A stretch of 64,000 nt of DNA from Bacteroides sp. (GTDB lineage: Bacteria; Bacillota; Clostridia; Oscillospirales; Ruminococcaceae). The DNA is taken from contig JAMPHV010000001.1 of the NCBI GenBank assembly GCA_023663265.1, positions 29,780 to 93,779 on the forward strand, written 5' to 3'. A program made the translations under genes and the position numbers. Below are positions 60,107 through 64,000 of this stretch, one piece after another (position 1 is the first letter of the stretch; every line of letters starts with the position of its first letter). Below the pieces are notes generated by a model. It was not told the DNA's origin. It saw only the letters and a program-made list of their open reading frames with translations, and ran no database searches.

Positions 60107-61065
60107 AGCGCGAGATAGAAATACGTGAAAACGATTCGGGGCAGAGGCTGGACCGTTTTCTGACAAAAATGTTCCCCTCTCTGAAAGTCGGGAATATAAA
60201 CAAGGCGCTGCGCAGCAAGGATATAAGGCTGAACGGAAAGCGCGCCGAAGCGGCTTATAGGCTTAAAAAGGGAGACAAGGTTTTTTTGTTTTTCCCGGAC
60301 CGTATGCTTGAAGGCAAAAAGGAGAGCTACGGGGATTTTCTGACGGCGAGGGATAAGCTTTCAATTGTTTACGAGGACGAAAATATCCTGCTTGTCGATA
60401 AGGAGCAGGGCTTGGTGGTACACACGGACGGCGGCGGAGAAGCGGACACTTTGATCAACCGAATAAAAAAGTATCTTTACGGCAAGGGCGAGTTTAAGCC
60501 CTATGACGAAAACGTATTCGCACCCGCCTTATGCAACAGGATAGACAGGAACACGAGCGGGATAGTTATCGCCGCGAAAAACGCGGAGGCGCTGAGGATA
60601 CTAAACGAAAAAATAAAAAACCGCGAGCTGCAAAAAAAATACCTTTGTATCGTGCTGGGTAAAATGCCTAAGTCCTCCGATACCTTGACCGCCTATCTCG
60701 AAAAAAATCCCGATGAAAACACGGTTGTTGTGAGCGATACGAAAACAAAAAGCAATCTCACCGTGAAAACCAAGTATAAGACGATTGAAAGCCGAAGCGG
60801 ACTTTCGCTTTTGGAGGTGGATCTGCTGACGGGACGAACTCATCAGATACGGGCGCATATGGCGTATATAGGGCACCCGCTTTTGGGAGACGGAAAGTAC
60901 GGGATAAACCGCGTTAACGTAAAGTACGGCTTTAAGGCGCAGGCGCTTTGCAGCTATAAGCTGACCTTTCGTTTTGCCTCGGACGGAGGGGCTTTGGATT
61001 ATCTCAACGGCAAAAGCTTCGAGGCAAAGGAAGTACCTTTTATGAAATTTTGGGAAAAACAATAA
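60103..61065 (+). CDS. RluA-family pseudouridine synthase (second copy)
   Basis: A 320-residue enzyme with an N-terminal S4 domain (SGQRLDRFLTKMFPS) and catalytic CNRIDRNTSGIVIAAKN plus GRTHQIRAHMAYIGHPLLGD. It is clearly distinct from the protein at 9038-9949. The ..RLDRFL and KKYLCIV features lean to RluC-like rRNA modification. The start overlaps the small protein by ATGA. Confidence 0.93.
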   Translation: MKREIEIRENDSGQRLDRFLTKMFPSLKVGNINKALRSKDIRLNGKRAEAAYRLKKGDKVFLFFPDRMLEGKKESYGDFLTARDKLSIVYEDENILLVDKEQGLVVHTDGGGEADTLINRIKKYLYGKGEFKPYDENVFAPALCNRIDRNTSGIVIAAKNAEALRILNEKIKNRELQKKYLCIVLGKMPKSSDTLTAYLEKNPDENTVVVSDTKTKSNLTVKTKYKTIESRSGLSLLEVDLLTGRTHQIRAHMAYIGHPLLGDGKYGINRVNVKYGFKAQALCSYKLTFRFASDGGALDYLNGKSFEAKEVPFMKFWEKQ

Positions 61066-61091
61066 GAATTATCAAAGAAGGAAGGACAAAA

Positions 61092-62297
61092 ATGAAGTAT
61101 GTTGTACTGCTCTGCGACGGAATGGCAGACCTGTCCCGCGAGGATCTGACGGGAAAAACTCCTATGGGAACAGCAAAAAAGCCAAATATGGACAGGCTTG
61201 CCAAGGTGTCGGAGATAGGCTTGGTAAAAACCGTTATCGACAGCTTGAAGCCTGGCAGCGACGTTGCAAACTTATCGGTTTTGGGCTACGACCCGTCGGT
61301 CTATTATTCGGGACGTTCTCCGCTTGAAGCGGGAAGCATAGGTATAGATATGAAGCCCACGGACGTTTCCTTTAGGTGCAATTTGGTCACGCTGTCGGAG
61401 GAGGAGAATTACAGCGACAAAACTATGGTGGATTACTGCGCGGGAGATATTTCCAGCGAGGAAGCGGCGGAGCTTATCTCCTTTATCCAAGAAAAAATGG
61501 GAAATGAAAAATTCAGCTTTTACAGCGGGGTAAGCTACCGTCACTGCCTGATATGGGACAAGGGCACATTGGACGTAGGCACGCTGACTCCTCCTCACGA
61601 TATAACGGGCAGAAAAATCACGGATTATTTAGGCGTAAATAAAAACGGCGAGGAGCTGTTGGATATGATGAAAAGGTCCTACGAGCTGCTGAAGGATCAC
61701 CCCGTAAACCGCAGGAGAGCGGAAAGGGGGCTTCGTCCCGCCAACAGCATATGGCTGTGGGGCGAGGGCGTAAGAAAGGACCTGACGCCGTTTGAAGAAA
61801 AGTACGGGCTAAAGGGCGCTATGATCTCCGCCGTTGATCTGCTTAAGGGTATAGGCAAGTTCACGGGAATGAGGGTTATTGACGTACCCGGAGCAACGGG
61901 CTATATAGATACGGATTTCGGCGGAAAAGCGCAGGCGGCGGTAAAAGCGCTTAAGGAGGGAAGCGACCTTGTTTACATTCATGTTGAGGCTCCCGACGAA
62001 TGCGGACACAGATTCGAGGTCGAAAACAAGGTGAGATCGATAGAGCTTATAGACGAGCTTATATTGGGACCTGTTTTAAACGCCTTTGAGGGGGAAAATA
62101 TCAGAATACTGATATGTCCCGATCACCCCACACCGTTAGCGCTCAAAACTCACACCAACGCTCCTGTGCCTTATCTTATTTATGACAGCCGCAAGGAGGA
62201 AAAGGGCGTTGAAAAATTCTGCGAGGAAAGCGCGGAGCGGACAGGTAATTATGTGGCTGTAGGTCATACGCTTATGGAAAGGTTTTTGGAAAAATAA
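61092..62297 (+). CDS. apgM: Cofactor-independent phosphoglycerate mutase, ApgM type
   Basis: A 401-residue member of the alkaline phosphatase superfamily that interconverts 2- and 3-phosphoglycerate. VVLLCDGMADLS holds the first metal ligands, GSDVANLSVLGYDP the Ser region, and HVEAPDECGH and ICPDHPTP the later ligands. The form is archaeal/bacterial ApgM rather than GpmI. Some members act instead as phosphonopyruvate-type homoserine kinases, so glycolysis is likely but not certain. ATG at 61092 follows GAAGGAC. Confidence 0.85.
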   Translation: MKYVVLLCDGMADLSREDLTGKTPMGTAKKPNMDRLAKVSEIGLVKTVIDSLKPGSDVANLSVLGYDPSVYYSGRSPLEAGSIGIDMKPTDVSFRCNLVTLSEEENYSDKTMVDYCAGDISSEEAAELISFIQEKMGNEKFSFYSGVSYRHCLIWDKGTLDVGTLTPPHDITGRKITDYLGVNKNGEELLDMMKRSYELLKDHPVNRRRAERGLRPANSIWLWGEGVRKDLTPFEEKYGLKGAMISAVDLLKGIGKFTGMRVIDVPGATGYIDTDFGGKAQAAVKALKEGSDLVYIHVEAPDECGHRFEVENKVRSIELIDELILGPVLNAFEGENIRILICPDHPTPLALKTHTNAPVPYLIYDSRKEEKGVEKFCEESAERTGNYVAVGHTLMERFLEK

Positions 62298-63581
62298 ATG
62301 GATATTCTTGAAATAGTGATAACAGTTTTATGCGCCGCGTTGATCGTAATAGGCATAATTATCGTGCGCAGGGTATCGGCAAAGGGGGACGAGGCTTCCG
62401 ATAAAAGGCTTCGGGAAATCGAAAAAAGCATTGAGGGCATAAATGCGAAGCTTGACTTTATCGGAAGCGAGAACCGCGAGCAGCAAAGCAAGCTCAGAAG
62501 CGAGGTCGCCGATAATATTACGCGTTTGGGCGGGAGCTTGAGAGACGAGCAGCAAAAGCAGCGGCAAAGCCTTTCAGAGCAGTTGAACGCCATTCGTTCG
62601 GATACCCTCGATATGCTGACAAAAATTCGGACCGACAACGCGGGAAGCATGGAAAAGCTGCGCAGCGAAAACAGGGAAAGCCTTGACAGAATCAACAATA
62701 CCGTTAACGAAAAGCTTCAGAAGACGCTTGACGATAAGATATCCAAGTCCTTTGAGGCGGTCAACCAACGCTTGACGGAGGTTTATCGCGGCTTGGGAGA
62801 AATGAAGCAGGTAGCGTCGGGGGTTTCGGATTTGAAAAAGGTGCTTTCCAATGTAAAGACCCGCGGTACCATGGGGGAAATACAGCTTGGAGCTATTTTA
62901 AGCGAGATTTTGGCTCCCGAACAGTTTGCGGAGCAGATATCGGTTAAGCCGAACGGAAGCGAAAGAGTGGATTTTGCGGTAAGGCTTCCCGGAAAAAACA
63001 GCGATGATACGGTGCTTTTGCCTATTGATTCCAAATTCCCAGGAGACTGTTATCAAAACCTGCTGGACGCTTACGAAAACGGAGATCAATTCGATATCAA
63101 GCAAAAGCGCGCCGCTCTTACGGCGGAGATCAGAGAGTGCGCGAAGAGCATCAGCACGAAATACATAGCGCCGCCTTATACCACCAATTTTGCCATTATG
63201 TTCCTGCCCTTCGAGGGACTGTATGCAGAGGTCATAAACTTAGGCTTGGTAGAAGAGCTGCAAAACAAATTCAAAATAAACATAACGGGTCCATCCACTA
63301 TGGCGGCGATGCTGAATAGCCTGCAAATGGGCTTTAAAACCCTTGCTATCGAAAAGAAGAGCGGAGAGGTCTGGAAGGTGCTCGAAAAAGCAAAAAAAGA
63401 GTTTTCCAATTTTGAGGCTGTTCTCGAAAAGGTCCGCACAAGGCTCCGCACGGCGGACGATGAACTGGACAAGCTTATCGGTACGCGCACTAAGGCTATC
63501 AACCGAGAGCTCAGAACGGTCACTCTTTCGGACGAAGACGGCGGGGAAGCTGCTTCGGAGAGCTTATCGGACTCGGAGTAA
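62298..63581 (+). CDS. rmuC: DNA recombination protein RmuC
   Basis: A 427-residue protein with an N-terminal membrane helix (about 6-24), a long coiled coil (about 35-160) and the RmuC nuclease-like domain (GTMGEIQLGAILSEIL, LPIDSKFPGDCY, MFLPFEGLYAEV). RmuC limits rearrangement at inverted repeats and has been tied to phage defence in some genomes. It begins right after the apgM stop (TAAATG). Confidence 0.93.
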   Translation: MDILEIVITVLCAALIVIGIIIVRRVSAKGDEASDKRLREIEKSIEGINAKLDFIGSENREQQSKLRSEVADNITRLGGSLRDEQQKQRQSLSEQLNAIRSDTLDMLTKIRTDNAGSMEKLRSENRESLDRINNTVNEKLQKTLDDKISKSFEAVNQRLTEVYRGLGEMKQVASGVSDLKKVLSNVKTRGTMGEIQLGAILSEILAPEQFAEQISVKPNGSERVDFAVRLPGKNSDDTVLLPIDSKFPGDCYQNLLDAYENGDQFDIKQKRAALTAEIRECAKSISTKYIAPPYTTNFAIMFLPFEGLYAEVINLGLVEELQNKFKINITGPSTMAAMLNSLQMGFKTLAIEKKSGEVWKVLEKAKKEFSNFEAVLEKVRTRLRTADDELDKLIGTRTKAINRELRTVTLSDEDGGEAASESLSDSE

Positions 63582-63626
63582 CTCGGAGGTAAATAAAAAT
63601 GCTTCGGAAAAATTTAAAAAAAGGTA

Positions 63627-63655
63627 TTGACATTTTTGAAAAATTTTGGTATAAT
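63627..63655 (+). promoter_or_regulatory. Promoter of the tRNA cluster
   Basis: TTGACA (63627-63632) and TATAAT (63650-63655), spacer 17, with TGG for an extended -10. Start near 63662, about 20 bases before tRNA-Lys. Confidence 0.93.
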
Positions 63656-63682
63656 ATCAACGTTGCAATTTGAACGTCCATT

Positions 63683-63758
63683 GATCCACTAGCTCAGGCG
63701 GCAGAGCACCTGCCTTTTAAGCAGGGTGTCCCGGGTTCGATTCCCGGGTGGATCACCA
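63683..63758 (+). tRNA. tRNA-Lys(TTT)
   Basis: The acceptor stem GATCCAC/GTGGATC, anticodon arm CCTGC-CTTTTAA-GCAGG with anticodon TTT, T-arm GGGTTCGATTCCC and encoded CCA are all present. It is a likely MnmA substrate. Confidence 0.98.
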
Positions 63759-63760
63759 AT

Positions 63761-63837
63761 GCGCCAATAGCTCAGTTGGTTAGAGCAACCGGCTCATAAC
63801 CGGTCGGTCCGGGGTTCGAGTCCCTGTTGGCGCACCA
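63761..63837 (+). tRNA. tRNA with CAT anticodon, probably elongator Met
   Basis: Acceptor GCGCCAA/TTGGCGC, anticodon arm ACCGG-CTCATAA-CCGGT and encoded CCA. The acceptor pairs fully and there is no GGG/CCC anticodon stem, so it is not the initiator. A lysidine-modified Ile2 tRNA is the alternative, but the loop CTCATAA fits elongator Met. Confidence 0.95.
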
Positions 63838-63845
63838 TTTTTCTT

Positions 63846-63870
63846 GTCTGCTTATTGCTTTTAAGCAGAC
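63846..63870 (+). other. Hairpin between tRNA-Met and tRNA-Trp
   Basis: GTCTGCTT (63846-63853) and AAGCAGAC (63863-63870) pair perfectly over a 9-base loop. There is no T-tract, so it may guide processing of the tRNA precursor rather than terminate. Confidence 0.55.
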
Positions 63871-63875
63871 AACTT

Positions 63876-63949
63876 AGGGGTGTGGTTCAATGGTAGAATA
63901 GGGGTCTCCAAAACCTTTGACGTGGGTTCGATTCCTACCACCCCTGCCA
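63876..63949 (+). tRNA. tRNA-Trp(CCA)
   Basis: Acceptor AGGGGTG/CACCCCT, anticodon loop CTCCAAA with anticodon CCA, discriminator G and encoded CCA. Its GCCA end complements UGGC in the T-box at 37332-37335. Bases 63950-64000 show nothing further. Confidence 0.98.
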
Positions 63950-64000
63950 TCTAATTGTTACTAAAAAGATATTATGCCCGCAAACGGCTGTACAAAGCCA

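Noticed and set aside
1-64000. CRISPR array, prophage or complete insertion sequence
   Set aside because: No regularly spaced repeats, integrase, transposase or phage structural genes were seen; only the small palindromic elements look mobile.

Overview
The window reads as the chromosome of an anaerobic, spore-forming member of the Firmicutes, most likely class Clostridia and probably the Ruminococcaceae/Oscillospiraceae. The basis is gene content: a complete spoIIIAA-AH sporulation operon, a trimeric NADH-linked [FeFe] hydrogenase, SepF/YlmH/DivIVA division genes, a T-box controlled trp operon, a GHKL-type MutL with an endonuclease motif, a two-subunit transketolase, and cytoplasmic GH10 and GH13 glycosidases. 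Coding density is high, neighbouring genes often overlap by ATGA or TAATG, and there is no phage, insertion sequence with a transposase, or CRISPR array. The genus is inference; no 16S gene is present.

Layout. 1-3714: mutS (5' cut by the window edge), mutL, miaA. 3715-4076: AT-rich gap with two good promoters and a structured-RNA candidate, leading into hfq. 4077-12600: one unbroken run, hfq, HlyD-like adaptor, yggS, sepF, ylmH, divIVA, lspA, rluA-family gene, HAD phosphatase, split transketolase, closed by a strong terminator. 12912-20547: pyrimidine genes pyrC, pyrF, carA, carB plus a membrane protein and an acetyltransferase. 20544-21506 (minus): GH10 xylanase. 21764-28094: a sulfur and Fe-S operon (metY, cysK, nifS, nifU, nadA, mnmA, Rrf2 regulator) behind a consensus promoter bracketed by two inverted repeats. 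28091-30563 (minus): ECF sigma factor and a large membrane-anchored partner. 30713-37246 (minus): trpEGDCFBA with a tryptophan T-box leader. 37715-40080 (minus): small membrane protein, HAD phosphatase, GH13 glycosidase. 40081-40906: unusual divergent regulatory region with two palindromic elements of one family. 40907-46186: hydrogenase operon. 46273-47052 (minus): SDR oxidoreductase. 47243-51905: spoIIIA operon. 52127-55876: a small unknown protein, an amidase-fold protein, lepA, hemW. 55957-56075: a second structured-RNA candidate. 56220-63581: hydrolase, MurF-like ligase, ddl, a small unknown, a second RluA-family gene, apgM, rmuC. 63683-63949: tRNA-Lys, tRNA-Met, tRNA-Trp.

How parts work together. 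Cysteine made by MetY/CysK can feed NifS, which supplies sulfur to NifU for Fe-S clusters and to MnmA for tRNA thiolation; NadA is an Fe-S client; the last gene is a three-cysteine Rrf2 regulator that probably senses this state. The T-box leader reads UGG and its UGGC bulge complements the GCCA end of the tRNA-Trp encoded in the same window. MurF-like and Ddl act in consecutive D-Ala-D-Ala steps of cell-wall synthesis.

The least explained parts are the divergent amylase/hydrogenase region (a palindromic element in each leader plus repeated TGTGC motifs), the two structured-RNA candidates, the kinase-like ATPase inside the hydrogenase operon, the four-cysteine tail of NifU, and the 624-residue sigma-linked protein. 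No completely new multi-gene system is evident.
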